Of a stretch of 64,000 nt of DNA, positions 6,894 through 14,192 are shown piece by piece. The DNA comes from a virus. The notes under the pieces are model-generated. The model did not search any database. It saw only the letters and a program-made list of their open reading frames with translations, and was not told the DNA's origin. Numbering within the stretch: the first letter of the stretch is position 1; every line of letters begins with the position of its first letter. The stretch covers positions 1-64,000 of IMG/VR virus record IMGVR_UViG_3300037010_002253. The stretch is one strand, 5' to 3'. The position numbers and the translations under genes were made by a program.

Positions 6894-7157
6894 CTAGTGA
6901 ACCATCGCGCTATGTTCCGCCCACTTGGCCGCCTCGCTCTCGACCTTGTCGTCCCTGTGCGCGTTGAACACCCTCACTTCGCGGTAGAGGCCCCGCTTCC
7001 GCAGACGCCGCGCCGTGCGGCTCGCGACGTCCTGGGTCGCGTAGGAGCCCCAGGGTCGAAACCCGAGGTGCTCGAGACCTGGGAGGATGACTCCCACGAT
7101 GAACGGCCTCTTCCCTTCCGCGGGCTTGCGACCCGAGGAACTTTTGGTCAATCCCAC
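6894..7157 (-). CDS. Hypothetical protein
   Basis: 87 residues from GTG 7157; TTG 7151 is an alternative start inside the overlap with the upstream stop. The basic N-terminus (SSSGRKPAEGKRPF) is followed by a compact domain FIVGVILPGLEHLGFRPWGSY. The arrangement GYxTxxxARRLRKRGLYREV resembles small phage proteins with an SPOR-like alpha/beta fold, but this is not certain. Confidence 0.6.
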   Translation of the reverse strand: MGLTKSSSGRKPAEGKRPFIVGVILPGLEHLGFRPWGSYATQDVASRTARRLRKRGLYREVRVFNAHRDDKVESEAAKWAEHSAMVH

Positions 7158-7327
7158 TGCTTCACCGCGCCTTTCATGGCAGCCTCGACGAACAGGTCCT
7201 CATTGAACCGGGGGCTATCCGCCTCGAAGAACGCCACGAACACCCTGACGACGAGCATCTTGTCCGCGTACGACGCCTTCGTTCGCTGCAAGAGATTCGC
7301 CGCCGCTACGTAATCCTTCTTGGTCAT
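7148..7327 (-). CDS. 59-residue hypothetical protein
   Basis: ATG 7327 is preceded by a strong GGAGGAGG. The protein starts MTKKDYVAAANLLQRTKASY and ends AAMKGAVKQWD, a pattern seen in many small phage early proteins (an MTKKDY-type N-terminus and an FxxDNPRFNxxxF-like core, here FEADSPRFNEDLF). Function unknown. The stop overlaps the start of the next gene. Confidence 0.75.
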   Translation of the reverse strand: MTKKDYVAAANLLQRTKASYADKMLVVRVFVAFFEADSPRFNEDLFVEAAMKGAVKQWD

Positions 7328-7347
7328 TTGCTTGTCCTCCTCCGATT

Positions 7348-7384
7348 GACTTCAACGAAGAACATTGCAGGCACGTCCACCGCC
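7348..7384 (+). repeat. Inverted copy of the element at 8776-8812
   Basis: The plus strand here shares TTGCAGGCACGTCCACCG exactly, and about 30 of 37 positions overall, with the minus strand at 8776-8812. The two copies therefore flank the 431-residue gene at 7393-8688 as inverted repeats. The copy at this end lies just downstream of that gene's stop codon. Confidence 0.75.
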
Positions 7385-7392
7385 AGGAGTCG

Positions 7393-8688
7393 CTACTGCT
7401 TCGTGATGATCTTCACGACGTCGCGCACGGCCTTTTTCGCCGTGTGGACCGTCGTCGCCGCCGCCTGGAGGTCGGTCTTCTTGAGCGCCGCCTCCGCCCT
7501 CTTCGCGTCCGCCGCCGCGACCAACGCGCGCATCTCGTCGATGGTGGGGATCTTCGCACCCTCCGCCGCCTTGACCGCCTTCGATTTCGTAGCGGCGAGT
7601 TTCTCCGCCGCCTTCGCCGCGGCGCGCTTCCGGTTGGACTGCTCGGTCGCGGTCTCGCTGTCGCCCAGATGGCGACCCTCGGGGACGTTCCAGACCTTGT
7701 CCAGCTCGTTTCGCTCCGCGACCGCCGCCAAGTGGAGATCCTTCGCCTTCGCATTGTAGGCGACTCGGTTCTCCTCCTTGATGAGCTGCCGCAGACCGAG
7801 GAGTTGGTCAACCATCCCCTTCCTGTCCAACCCCTTGGGGAACCTGACGGACTTGTGACCCGCGTTGGTTTCCCCGGCGAGACCGTCGAACACGGTCTTC
7901 GCCCGCCAGATCGAACCGATGTCCGCGCTCATCAGGTACTCAGTGACCTTCTCCGCGTTGCTGCTGGAGAGGATCGCATCGCGCTTGAGCTGCGCGATGT
8001 ACGCGTTGAGAAAGAGCCCCTTCCCCCGCGCATTGAGGAACTTGGCAGCCGCCTCCGCCGCCGCCTTGCCAGCGTCGTCGAAAGTGAAGACCAGGTTCCC
8101 CGTAATGTCGGGGTCAACGGCCTCGCCACACACGAACATCTCCTCGCGACCGTCGCCAAGAAGGAGACCGTCGAACTTCCCGAGCGGCTCGATGATCTTT
8201 CCGTCCTTGTCCGTTCGGGCCAGGATGGGGAGACCAAAAGCCTCCGAAAAGTCCATCTCGTCGTCGTTCGGGAAGAGGGTACCCGTGAGGGTGAGCACCG
8301 TCATTTTCATGACGTGGAACGCCCGCTCGAGTTTCGGGAACACCAAGGGCGACTCGCGGGTGAGGTTCTTGATCCCCCACACCACCATACCGACCTTGAG
8401 GTCCTCGAAGGAGAGCCCGGTCGGGAGACCGGGGTACTCCCACTCCCTCTCGACGACCGGCGGCTTCTCCGCCTTCTTCGCCTCGATGACGACGGCAGGC
8501 TTCTCGTCCGCCTCCGCGGGGGTGATCGGCTTGACCTCAGTGGGGACCTTCGTCTCCACCTTGGTCTCACCGACCATTTCCGCGAGGACGTCCTTGGCTT
8601 CCGCGGGGGTGATGGGGGCCCTAACCTCCATCGCCTTCGCCGCCTTCGCCGCCTTCGCCGCCGCCTTCATCATCTTGATCTTACTCAT
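7393..8688 (-). CDS. 431-residue protein of unknown function flanked by inverted repeats
   Basis: ATG 8688 with CAGGAG upstream. Residues 1-90 are low-complexity, rich in Ala/Lys/Glu/Pro with two copies of a PITPAEA phrase. A folded central part (about 90-330) contains the strands PLVFPKLERAFHVMKMTVL and GREEMFVCGEAVDPDITGNL. The last 100 residues are an Ala/Lys-rich coiled-coil-like region (RKRAAAKAAEKLAATKSKAV). No transposase, nuclease or structural motif is recognised. It could be a virion or scaffold-like protein, but it lies in an accessory region. The 5' untranslated region holds two very large stem-loops and the 3' end has a partial inverted copy. Confidence 0.65.
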   Translation of the reverse strand: MSKIKMMKAAAKAAKAAKAMEVRAPITPAEAKDVLAEMVGETKVETKVPTEVKPITPAEADEKPAVVIEAKKAEKPPVVEREWEYPGLPTGLSFEDLKVGMVVWGIKNLTRESPLVFPKLERAFHVMKMTVLTLTGTLFPNDDEMDFSEAFGLPILARTDKDGKIIEPLGKFDGLLLGDGREEMFVCGEAVDPDITGNLVFTFDDAGKAAAEAAAKFLNARGKGLFLNAYIAQLKRDAILSSSNAEKVTEYLMSADIGSIWRAKTVFDGLAGETNAGHKSVRFPKGLDRKGMVDQLLGLRQLIKEENRVAYNAKAKDLHLAAVAERNELDKVWNVPEGRHLGDSETATEQSNRKRAAAKAAEKLAATKSKAVKAAEGAKIPTIDEMRALVAAADAKRAEAALKKTDLQAAATTVHTAKKAVRDVVKIITKQ

Positions 8689-8711
8689 ATCTCGACTCCT
8701 GTGTGTTTCCG

Positions 8712-8786
8712 ACGTCCACCGTCGGGTTCCAGGAAGCAACCTTGGTTATTTACCATCTTTGCCTCCCAGAACCCGACGGTGGACGT
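8712..8786 (-). promoter_or_regulatory. Large stem-loop A in the 5' leader of the 431-residue gene
   Basis: Arms 8712-8729 and 8769-8786 are perfectly complementary over 18 bp (ACGTCCACCGTCGGGTTC and its reverse complement) with a 39-nt loop. The structure ends 24 nt before the start codon at 8688, so in the transcript it sits directly upstream of the ribosome-binding site. No T-run follows, so it is more likely a stability or translation-control element than a terminator. Confidence 0.85.
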
Positions 8787-8790
8787 GCCT

Positions 8791-8900
8791 GCAACGTCCT
8801 CCGCTGACTTCTCTCCCCGCCGGTGTATTTTCCGCAGTTGGGAATCATACACACTGACTTCTCACCCTCCGCGGGGAGAGAAGTCAACGGAGGACATTGC
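8791..8900. repeat. Large stem-loop B with 30-nt arms
   Basis: Arms 8791-8820 and 8871-8900 match as inverted repeats at about 28 of 30 positions, with a 50-nt loop. Each arm contains a GGAGGACRTTGC block, the same sequence that forms the ribosome-binding site of the gene at 6375-6821. A third related copy (ACGGAGGACATTGCTGCACACGAC region) is on the minus strand near 6340-6363. The element lies immediately upstream of stem-loop A. Confidence 0.85.
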
Positions 8901-8908
8901 TACACACG

Positions 8909-9782
8909 ACTTTCCCACCCAACCAGGGGGGAAAGTTTATAGTTGGTTCTCCCTATTCCCTTCGCTCTCACCGGAGCCGCACCTTCGCCGCGCTTAGTAA
9001 TCCGTTTCACTTTTCGCCAACGTTTAGAGCAGGTCCAAGTGACTGGAACCACTCAGAGTTTCCGCTTCCGCGCTGAAACCCGCTAGGTACTCTGATTCAC
9101 TTCTTTGTCGCGTCCGATCGTCGGTTGGATCCTGGTGTCACCCTTGGGGACTAGAGAACCATCGCCCCTACACGCCGCGCTGTCCCCTCACAGGGGACGC
9201 GGTCATGAGAGACCTCGCGTCGCCCGTCGCACAGGACGGGTCGCGCGCCGGGACGCTTCCTAGTACCGCCCGTGGTCACTCCGCGGAACGGTTCTAGGGG
9301 ACGCCACGCCCTCTCCTGGTGTCCCAGGACGGGAAGTGACGTCGCGTCAATGTCAAACACCCGTGGGGGTGTCCCGGTTTCGTGACCCGATCCCGCGCTC
9401 CTCCGGAGGTTGGGGGGGTGTCCGCCGAGTCCTTCCCGCGCCTGTCGCGCGTCCGCTCCCCTGTCCTCGGTAGGGGTCCCCGTCGGTCCGTTGACCGGAC
9501 CCCAACCGTAGTCACTCCCCGGACAACTCGCAATAGGTTCCGTTCATTTTTTCCGACCCCCGCGACACTCCTAGAGGGGGTCTAGGATCCGGGGGTGCCC
9601 TCGCGAGGAATCGTCAGAGATTACGCCACGTTAGGGTGGGAAAGGTATGACAAGTGAGTCCGTTCACTTCCCTATCCTCGCCCCCGCTACTTTGGGGGGT
9701 GACGTAAGGAAGTGAATGAACACACTTACGGTGTACGCTTTTTCCAGACTGGGCACCCCGCGGGTACCATCTGCGCCCGGTT
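8909..9782. other. About 870-bp region with no credible gene
   Basis: No open frame here has protein-like composition plus a start signal. The region holds short perfect hairpins: GTCCCCT/AGGGGAC at 9182-9198, TCCTGG/CCAGGA at 9314-9329, GGTCCG/CGGACC at 9485-9501 and CCTAGA/TCTAGG at 9570-9586. CTAG, usually rare, occurs six times between 9080 and 9586. It may be a regulatory or structured-RNA region; I could not fold it into a known RNA family. Confidence 0.5.
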
Positions 9783-10073
9783 TCAGGGGGCTGGAGGACG
9801 CTTGCTCGTCTGGGTGGTCGGAGGACGACCACCGGCGGCGAGACGCGCCTTCTGCGACGTGGTCAGCCGGGAGACCCTCGGCTGGACTTTCCACTGCGAT
9901 TCCCGAAAGTTAGCCTGCTCGGGTGGGTGCTTAGGGGAGTAAGCAAGCAGGATCTTTTCACAGGCTCGAAACCTCAAGATGCCCCCACGGTCGGCGATGG
10001 TGTCGAGGACCGTGGTGGCCTCCTTGGTGGGGGTCAGGGTGGCGGTCGGCCGGGTACGTTTTGGCGTCGTCAT
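9783..10073 (-). CDS. Small basic hypothetical protein
   Basis: 96 residues from ATG 10073 with AAGGAG 10 nt upstream. Sequence begins MTTPKRTRPTATLTPTKEA, then a plausible helical core (VLDTIADRGGILRFRACEKILLAY), and a basic, Pro/Thr-rich tail. It is the first gene after the promoter at 10240-10268 and the 34-bp tandem repeats, so it is probably an early or regulated gene. No domain recognised. Confidence 0.6.
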   Translation of the reverse strand: MTTPKRTRPTATLTPTKEATTVLDTIADRGGILRFRACEKILLAYSPKHPPEQANFRESQWKVQPRVSRLTTSQKARLAAGGRPPTTQTSKRPPAP

Positions 10074-10117
10074 TGTGTAGCTCCTTACCAGAAAACAGCG
10101 CAAGGCACGGGGGGGCG

Positions 10118-10197
10118 CAAGACACTTTTTGGGGGGCGGCACAAAACGATGCAAGATATTTTTTGTGGGGCAGAACAAAACGATGCAAGATATTTTT
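10118..10197. repeat. 34-bp tandem repeats in a leader region
   Basis: Two nearly exact units (ACAAAACGATGCAAGATATT followed by a T-run) at 10141-10163 and 10175-10197, period 34 bp, with one or two decayed copies toward 10090. Being AT-rich in a GC-rich genome, they stand out. They lie between the promoter at 10240-10268 and the gene at 10073, so they would be transcribed into the leader or serve as repeated binding sites. Confidence 0.85.
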
Positions 10198-10234
10198 GGC
10201 CACATCCGCCCGTCGCAACGCGGAGGGGTTTTCC

Positions 10235-10268
10235 GCTGTAAAATAGCGCACTTACAGCAGCCGGCCAA
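10235..10268 (-). promoter_or_regulatory. Sigma70-type promoter with overlapping inverted repeat
   Basis: On the minus strand TTGGCC (10263-10268), a 17-bp spacer and TATTTT (10240-10245). Inverted repeat GCTGTAA / TTACAGC (10235-10241 and 10252-10258) overlaps the -10 and spacer, as an operator would. The TCACTTGRCC context of the -35 matches the promoter at 5877-5905. Confidence 0.65.
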
Positions 10269-10461
10269 GTGAGTTGGGTGTACTACCGCCTCCCCCACCT
10301 ATCTCCTCCCCTCCCTCCAGACGTGGGAACATCCTGCACCCCTCCTATCCTCTTCGCACCTCTCTACACTAAACAAAGAGCTTCCCTCGTCCCGATTATT
10401 CCTTCCGCTCCCGCAAACTTGCCATCGCCCCGCGAACCCGTTTCGGGCCCCTGAACGCAAA

Positions 10462-10492
10462 GAACCCACCTCGCTTGTGGCAAGGTGGGTTC
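10462..10492 (-). terminator. Rho-independent-type terminator
   Basis: Arms GAACCCACCT / AGGTGGGTTC with an 11-nt loop, followed on the minus strand by TTTGCGTT. It lies just downstream of the gene at 10529-10738. The adjacent 10269-10461 stretch has no gene; it is purine-rich on the minus strand. Confidence 0.75.
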
Positions 10493-10528
10493 CTGCTCCC
10501 TCTGGGGGTCTGTGGGGTCTCTCTGCTG

Positions 10529-10738
10529 CTACTGGTCCTCGTACGTGATGGTGAGGGTGATGGTCTTGGTGCGCTTCGTTCCCCCCTCGGCCAATGCCTC
10601 CCCGCTCCCGCGAACTTCGCGCAGGTCGAGGTCCGTGATCACGCCTTCCGCCGCGACCCCCATTTCGAGCTCCTGCGCCTTGTCACGCAGGACGTCAGCC
10701 ACTTCGACCCGCTTCCCGTGCTCTACGCCGTCTCGCAT
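10529..10738 (-). CDS. Small hypothetical protein
   Basis: 69 residues, ATG 10738 with TAGGAGGA. Acidic N-terminal helix (ADVLRDKAQELEMG) followed by a strand-rich C-terminus TKTITLTITYEDQ. Last gene before the terminator at 10462-10492, so it closes the 12-kb-long run of small coupled genes. No function recognised. Confidence 0.65.
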   Translation of the reverse strand: MRDGVEHGKRVEVADVLRDKAQELEMGVAAEGVITDLDLREVRGSGEALAEGGTKRTKTITLTITYEDQ

Positions 10739-10747
10739 GGTGTCCTC

Positions 10748-10939
10748 CTACCAGAGCGTCTCGTGGATCTCTTCCGAGATTTTCCCGCAGAACTTGGCCA
10801 CGGGAACATCCCCTCGCTCCGCCGCCATCCGCGACTCCGAGACCCAATGCATGTAGGTCTGGAGGGTCATCGCCCACCGGATCGGCTCCTTCCGCCGGTC
10901 GATGAGCTTGGTGAAGTCGGTGTTGACGATGATGCCCAC
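10748..10939 (-). CDS. Small hypothetical protein
   Basis: 63 residues from GTG 10939 with AGGGAG 7 nt upstream; the stop of the previous gene is two bases away. Sequence VGIIVNTDFTKLIDRRKEP then a helical part ending KISEEIHETLW. No known motif. Confidence 0.6.
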   Translation of the reverse strand: MGIIVNTDFTKLIDRRKEPIRWAMTLQTYMHWVSESRMAAERGDVPVAKFCGKISEEIHETLW

Positions 10940-10941
10940 GA

Positions 10942-11139
10942 TTAGACTCCCTCCTCTTCCACGAACCTGGCTTTCACCCCTCGCCGCTTCGCGTCTTCCA
11001 TGGCCTCGCGCTTCGTCATCCACGGGTACAGGACGCGGCCCGTCCACGCCGTCTCCGAGTACCCGCGGTGCCACTTGAACCCGCCTTTTGCGACCCTCTC
11101 CACGTCCCCGCGATAGTAAAAAATGATCGTCTCTTCCAT
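10942..11139 (-). CDS. Small hypothetical protein
   Basis: 65 residues from ATG 11139 (TGATG overlap with the upstream stop; GTG 11142 also possible). MEETIIFYYRGDVERVAKGG, then WMTKREAMEDAKRRGVKARFVEE, an alpha/beta pattern common in small phage proteins. No function recognised. Confidence 0.6.
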   Translation of the reverse strand: MEETIIFYYRGDVERVAKGGFKWHRGYSETAWTGRVLYPWMTKREAMEDAKRRGVKARFVEEEGV

Positions 11140-11354
11140 CACTCACGGGCCTCGATCACCCGAACTCGCGCATCTGGGCCAACGCTCTTGATCCCGGGGT
11201 AGTAGACGCCCATGCACCGCTCCGCTTCCTCCTTGTCCGCCCACTCGTAGGGCCGCGGGGACTTGGTCGGATGGACGTCCTGCCAGACCTCCACGCCCTT
11301 CTTCTGCTCCGGGTCGTAGACCACGGAGAGGATCTGCATCTTCCAGGAGATCAT
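11139..11354 (-). CDS. Small hypothetical protein
   Basis: 71 residues, ATG 11354 overlapping the upstream TGA (ATGA). MISWKMQILSVVYDPEQKKG then EWADKEEAERCMGVYYPG. Similar alpha/beta layout to the following gene; the two may be paralogues, though identity is low. No function recognised. Confidence 0.6.
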   Translation of the reverse strand: MISWKMQILSVVYDPEQKKGVEVWQDVHPTKSPRPYEWADKEEAERCMGVYYPGIKSVGPDARVRVIEARE

Positions 11355-11980
11355 CGCGACCTCCTGCTGAGCGCGCCGCTCATCGCGTCGTACGCATCAC
11401 GAGAGATCATCGGTGGGCCGTAGGACATCTCGTCCAGACGCACGGGTTCACCTGTGGCCCGCCCGTATTGATCTACCGACTTGCGCTTCGCGGTGTACGC
11501 CTCGTCCTGCTCCCGTCGCGACATCAAGAGCCACTTCTCTACTTCCGTGACCGTTGGGCGTGCCCCTTCTGGGGACAGCCCCATGATCTGTTCGCACGCG
11601 CGGAGCAGCTCGTTCGCAAACTCCGCTCGGCTCGCTTCGGTGTGCCTCGCGTACTCTTCCTTGGAAGTGACGGCTTTTCGTTCCTCATCGAAGACGGATA
11701 CGTCATCGTACGGAGCGCGTCGGATCACGCTTTGTAGGTCGAGAAAATCCTCCCGCGCCTTAGAGTGCGCGCTCGCTTCGATGAGGAAACGGAAGACTGC
11801 GCCCAGGTCCTTCGCCCCACACCAGTGAGTGATGAGGCGCTCGAGCGTGCTAGAAACCATCAGCCACATCCACGCCTCGTCCGCCCGCGTCTGACTGATG
11901 AAGTCTTCCTTTGAGGCCGTCGTCTTGGCCTTCTCCACCGCGCTCCCCACGACCACGCGCTTTTTGCCGTCGTTCCTCAC
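11351..11980 (-). CDS. Hypothetical protein
   Basis: 209 residues from GTG 11980 preceded by GGAGGGG. Mostly helical and charged; landmarks are DEAWMWLMVSSTLERLITHW and ELLRACEQIMGLSPEGARPT. The C-terminal third is basic. No cysteine pairs and no catalytic motif seen. It is coupled at both ends to neighbours (GTGA and ATGA), so it belongs to the small-gene operon. Confidence 0.6.
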   Translation of the reverse strand: MRNDGKKRVVVGSAVEKAKTTASKEDFISQTRADEAWMWLMVSSTLERLITHWCGAKDLGAVFRFLIEASAHSKAREDFLDLQSVIRRAPYDDVSVFDEERKAVTSKEEYARHTEASRAEFANELLRACEQIMGLSPEGARPTVTEVEKWLLMSRREQDEAYTAKRKSVDQYGRATGEPVRLDEMSYGPPMISRDAYDAMSGALSRRSR

Positions 11981-12063
11981 GCACCCCTCCTGTTGTTCAG
12001 CAGCTTCCAGAGCGCGGCGATGACCACCGCTTCGGTGACGCACGCGATGATGAACGGGGTCAC
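11977..12063 (-). CDS. 28-residue membrane peptide
   Basis: GTG 12063 overlaps the stop of the preceding 48-residue gene (GTGA), and its own stop overlaps the next start. The peptide is a single predicted membrane span (FIIACVTEAVVIAALWKLL) with a basic tail NNRRGA. The double overlap argues that it is translated. A role with the neighbouring membrane peptide, e.g. in lysis or superinfection control, is a guess. Confidence 0.45.
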   Translation of the reverse strand: MTPFIIACVTEAVVIAALWKLLNNRRGA

Positions 12064-12206
12064 AGCCTCTGCTCCGCGCACAGGGGGAGCATCGAGTCGA
12101 TCTTCACTTCGATCCGCGTGAGGCGCTCCCTTGTCGCCATGGACGACGCGTAGAAAGCCACCGCGAAGAAAATGGGGCTGATCGACGCATAAACCCGCCG
12201 TTTCAT
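12060..12206 (-). CDS. 48-residue single-span membrane peptide
   Basis: ATG 12206 overlaps the upstream TGA (ATGA). A basic N-terminus (MKRRVY) precedes one membrane span (ASISPIFFAVAFYASSM) and a charged tail with RERLTRIEVKIDSML. The layout (N-in, one span, short coiled tail) resembles small phage holin- or spanin-like proteins, but no lysis cassette is adjacent, so the role is open. Confidence 0.5.
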   Translation of the reverse strand: MKRRVYASISPIFFAVAFYASSMATRERLTRIEVKIDSMLPLCAEQRL

Positions 12207-13009
12207 GTCTTCTGCTCCGTCTCCGCGACAACCGTCGCGGGTTCCTTGTCCTCGTGCTCCGGATGGAGCGTCAACATCTCCTGGGGGTTGAGCTGCGCCG
12301 GGTTGGACCCGAACAACTGGGACAGGATGCCCGGCGCCTTCGGTCCTCCATCCCCCACGACCTGCACGCTCACCCGCTGGGTTTCGCGCTGGAGGGCCAA
12401 CAACTCCTGGAGTTGACCAAGAACGATTTGGCTCTGCCGCGTGACGTTCATGTCGAGCTGCCCGCCCGCCATGATCTCCTCCGAAAAGAAAGCGCGGTTC
12501 ATTCGCGCCGAGTTCTTGAGGACAATCCTGCGCATCGACTCCATCACCGAGTCTACGTCCGTTGGTGGCAACGCCTCGAACGTGTCGATGAACTTGCAGA
12601 TGTGCCCCTCCTTGAACTCGGAACAGTCCGGCCCGATCGAACACGTCGAACACCCAAGGCGCGGGACCTTGTCGAGCTTCTTCTTCTCCGCCGCGATGTC
12701 GACGATCCCCTGCCCGAGGATGGGAAGTGAGTGCCTTCGCTCCAGGGAGACCGTGGTGGAGTTGGCCGGCGGGGAGGTGCTCGGCTCGACGATCTGGATG
12801 GGGGTCGGGGTCGGTTCCGCCGGAAGGGGGTCCGCCGGGACCGCCTTTGCTGCCGCCAGAACGCCACCTAGGCGCATCTTGTACCGCTGGGATAGGGTAG
12901 GGGTACCCTCCGCGCCCAAAACGCCGCCTTGACCCTCTTCCGCGTCTTCCCGGGCCCGCTCGCCCAGGTGGTCGATCTTCGCGCCCTTCCCGGGCTTCAT
13001 CTTCGGCAC
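12203..13009 (-). CDS. Cys-cluster phage protein, possibly terminase-small-subunit-like
   Basis: 268 residues from GTG 13009 (GGAGGA 5 nt upstream; ATG 13000 is a poorer-spaced alternative). A Pro-rich first third is followed by CSTCSIGPDCSEFKEGHIC (a four-Cys cluster), a helical segment with ESMRRIVLKNSARMNRAF, and a Gln/Leu-rich helix (IVLGQLQELLALQRETQRV). This order of Cys cluster plus helices resembles small DNA-packaging-associated proteins of some large phages; the match is only from memory and weak. Confidence 0.55.
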   Translation of the reverse strand: MPKMKPGKGAKIDHLGERAREDAEEGQGGVLGAEGTPTLSQRYKMRLGGVLAAAKAVPADPLPAEPTPTPIQIVEPSTSPPANSTTVSLERRHSLPILGQGIVDIAAEKKKLDKVPRLGCSTCSIGPDCSEFKEGHICKFIDTFEALPPTDVDSVMESMRRIVLKNSARMNRAFFSEEIMAGGQLDMNVTRQSQIVLGQLQELLALQRETQRVSVQVVGDGGPKAPGILSQLFGSNPAQLNPQEMLTLHPEHEDKEPATVVAETEQKT

Positions 13010-13028
13010 TTCGTCCTCCGTCCGGGGG

Positions 13029-13295
13029 TCAACCCCGCAGCAGCTCGTCCATGGTGACGCTCCGCACCGCCGCGTTGGGGTGCAGCCGCCCAGAGATGAC
13101 GTAGAGCGCCTTCGCCGCCGCGAGGTACGCTTCGTGCAGCTCGAAGTCGTCACCGACGATCCTGGTCGACCCGACGAGCGTGCCCCCCACGAGGACGACC
13201 CGACCTTTCGTGGCCTCGGCAGGCTCGATGACCAGGGTCACCGTCCGGGTGGGTGCCTTCCCTTCCATCACCACGCCCCACTTGTTTTCTGCCAT
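13029..13295 (-). CDS. Hypothetical protein
   Basis: 88 residues starting MAENKWGVVMEG. Beta-rich N-terminus (RTVTLVIEP, KGRVVLVGGTLVGS) and a helical middle (HEAYLAAAKALYVISG). No recognised family. It precedes the Cys-cluster protein gene by 19 bp in the same operon. Confidence 0.6.
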   Translation of the reverse strand: MAENKWGVVMEGKAPTRTVTLVIEPAEATKGRVVLVGGTLVGSTRIVGDDFELHEAYLAAAKALYVISGRLHPNAAVRSVTMDELLRG

Positions 13296-13352
13296 TGTAT
13301 CGCGTGCGCTTTCTGTCTCGATGAGTTGCGGGAAGAGATAGGTCCCGCTTCG

Positions 13353-13436
13353 CTACCCGTGCCAATGAGAGACCGAGTCTTTCACAATACAGATAGCGAA
13401 GACAAGACCGAGGAGGTAGAAGGCCCCCTCCGCCAC
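13353..13436 (-). CDS. 27-residue membrane peptide (tentative)
   Basis: GTG 13436 overlaps the TAG of the upstream gene (TAGTG). The peptide is one hydrophobic span, GAFYLLGLVFAICIV, with a charged tail KDSVSHWHG. No clear Shine-Dalgarno. It fits the series of tiny membrane peptides at 11977-12206 but may be a chance frame. Confidence 0.35.
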   Translation of the reverse strand: MAEGAFYLLGLVFAICIVKDSVSHWHG

Positions 13437-13966
13437 TACCGCCCGAACCTGGTCACGGCCGCGCCGTACTCGTCGACCTTCTGGAGCAGCTCGATGTCCT
13501 CCGCCATGTGGCTTCCGCTGGGGATGAACTTCTTCCGCCACGCGACGGCCGCCTGGATGACGCCCTGCTCCGCCGCCTCGAGTGTCGCGACCACGCTCGG
13601 GGCCTCCACGTCGGGGTGCTTGATGAGCCGCCAGAACCATCCCCGCCCGCCGTCCGTCGGCGGCACGACCCGGTAGAGGGACGCCCCGCACCCGGGGCAG
13701 GCGAACTCCCCCAGCTCGGTCCCCCGATCCGGGTCGAGGGTCAGATCAGCCGGCCCCGCCTGGACCGCGTTCACGGTCTGGAAGCACTGGGGGCAGGGGT
13801 GGGACTCGAGGAGGAGGGAAAGGTACTTGAGGGCCGCCGCGCCCTTCTGGTCTTTCGGAAGCCGGCCGTACTCCTGGTACCCATTGACCTGGTGGATGGC
13901 GAACGCCCACTCCTTCGGGGTCCACTCCCGCGGCTTGGAGTCGGTGAAGATTAGCGCATCGCTCAC
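13436..13966 (-). CDS. Zinc-ribbon phage protein
   Basis: 176 residues, start ATG 13966 overlapping the upstream stop. Two CxxC pairs (CPQC near residue 58 and CPGC near residue 90) separated by about 30 residues form a probable zinc ribbon. A helical C-terminus (VVATLEAAEQGVIQAAVAW) follows. It may bind nucleic acid or act in protein contacts; no enzyme motif. Confidence 0.65.
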   Translation of the reverse strand: MSDALIFTDSKPREWTPKEWAFAIHQVNGYQEYGRLPKDQKGAAALKYLSLLLESHPCPQCFQTVNAVQAGPADLTLDPDRGTELGEFACPGCGASLYRVVPPTDGGRGWFWRLIKHPDVEAPSVVATLEAAEQGVIQAAVAWRKKFIPSGSHMAEDIELLQKVDEYGAAVTRFGR

Positions 13967-14148
13967 GACCGCCTCGCCCGCCGACCCTGCTGGGCCTTGA
14001 GGAGGCGGAGGGGGTTGGGGCTCACGTACTGGTACGTCCCCGCCTCGACCTGCTCCCGCACGCGCTGGAGCTGCCTCTTCTCCTCCTCCATCCGCACCTC
14101 GCGCCGCGACGGATTCCGGACCTTGACCCGCTTGGTGGTATCGAACAT
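13963..14148 (-). CDS. Small basic coiled-coil protein
   Basis: 61 residues, ATG 14148 with AGAGGC upstream. Highly charged: KRVKVRNPSRREVRMEEEKR followed by a helix and a basic tail KAQQGRRARRS. It is coupled to the zinc-ribbon gene by a 4-nt overlap. Nucleic-acid binding is plausible from charge only. Confidence 0.6.
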   Translation of the reverse strand: MFDTTKRVKVRNPSRREVRMEEEKRQLQRVREQVEAGTYQYVSPNPLRLLKAQQGRRARRS

Positions 14149-14192
14149 ATCAGCCTCTTCTCTTGTGGTAGTTCAGCCGCGCATCGTCCGCT

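Noticed and set aside
9614-9832. Minus-strand frame of 72 codons in the empty region
   Set aside because: Overlaps the end of the 9783-10073 gene in another frame, no ribosome-binding site and no protein-like pattern.
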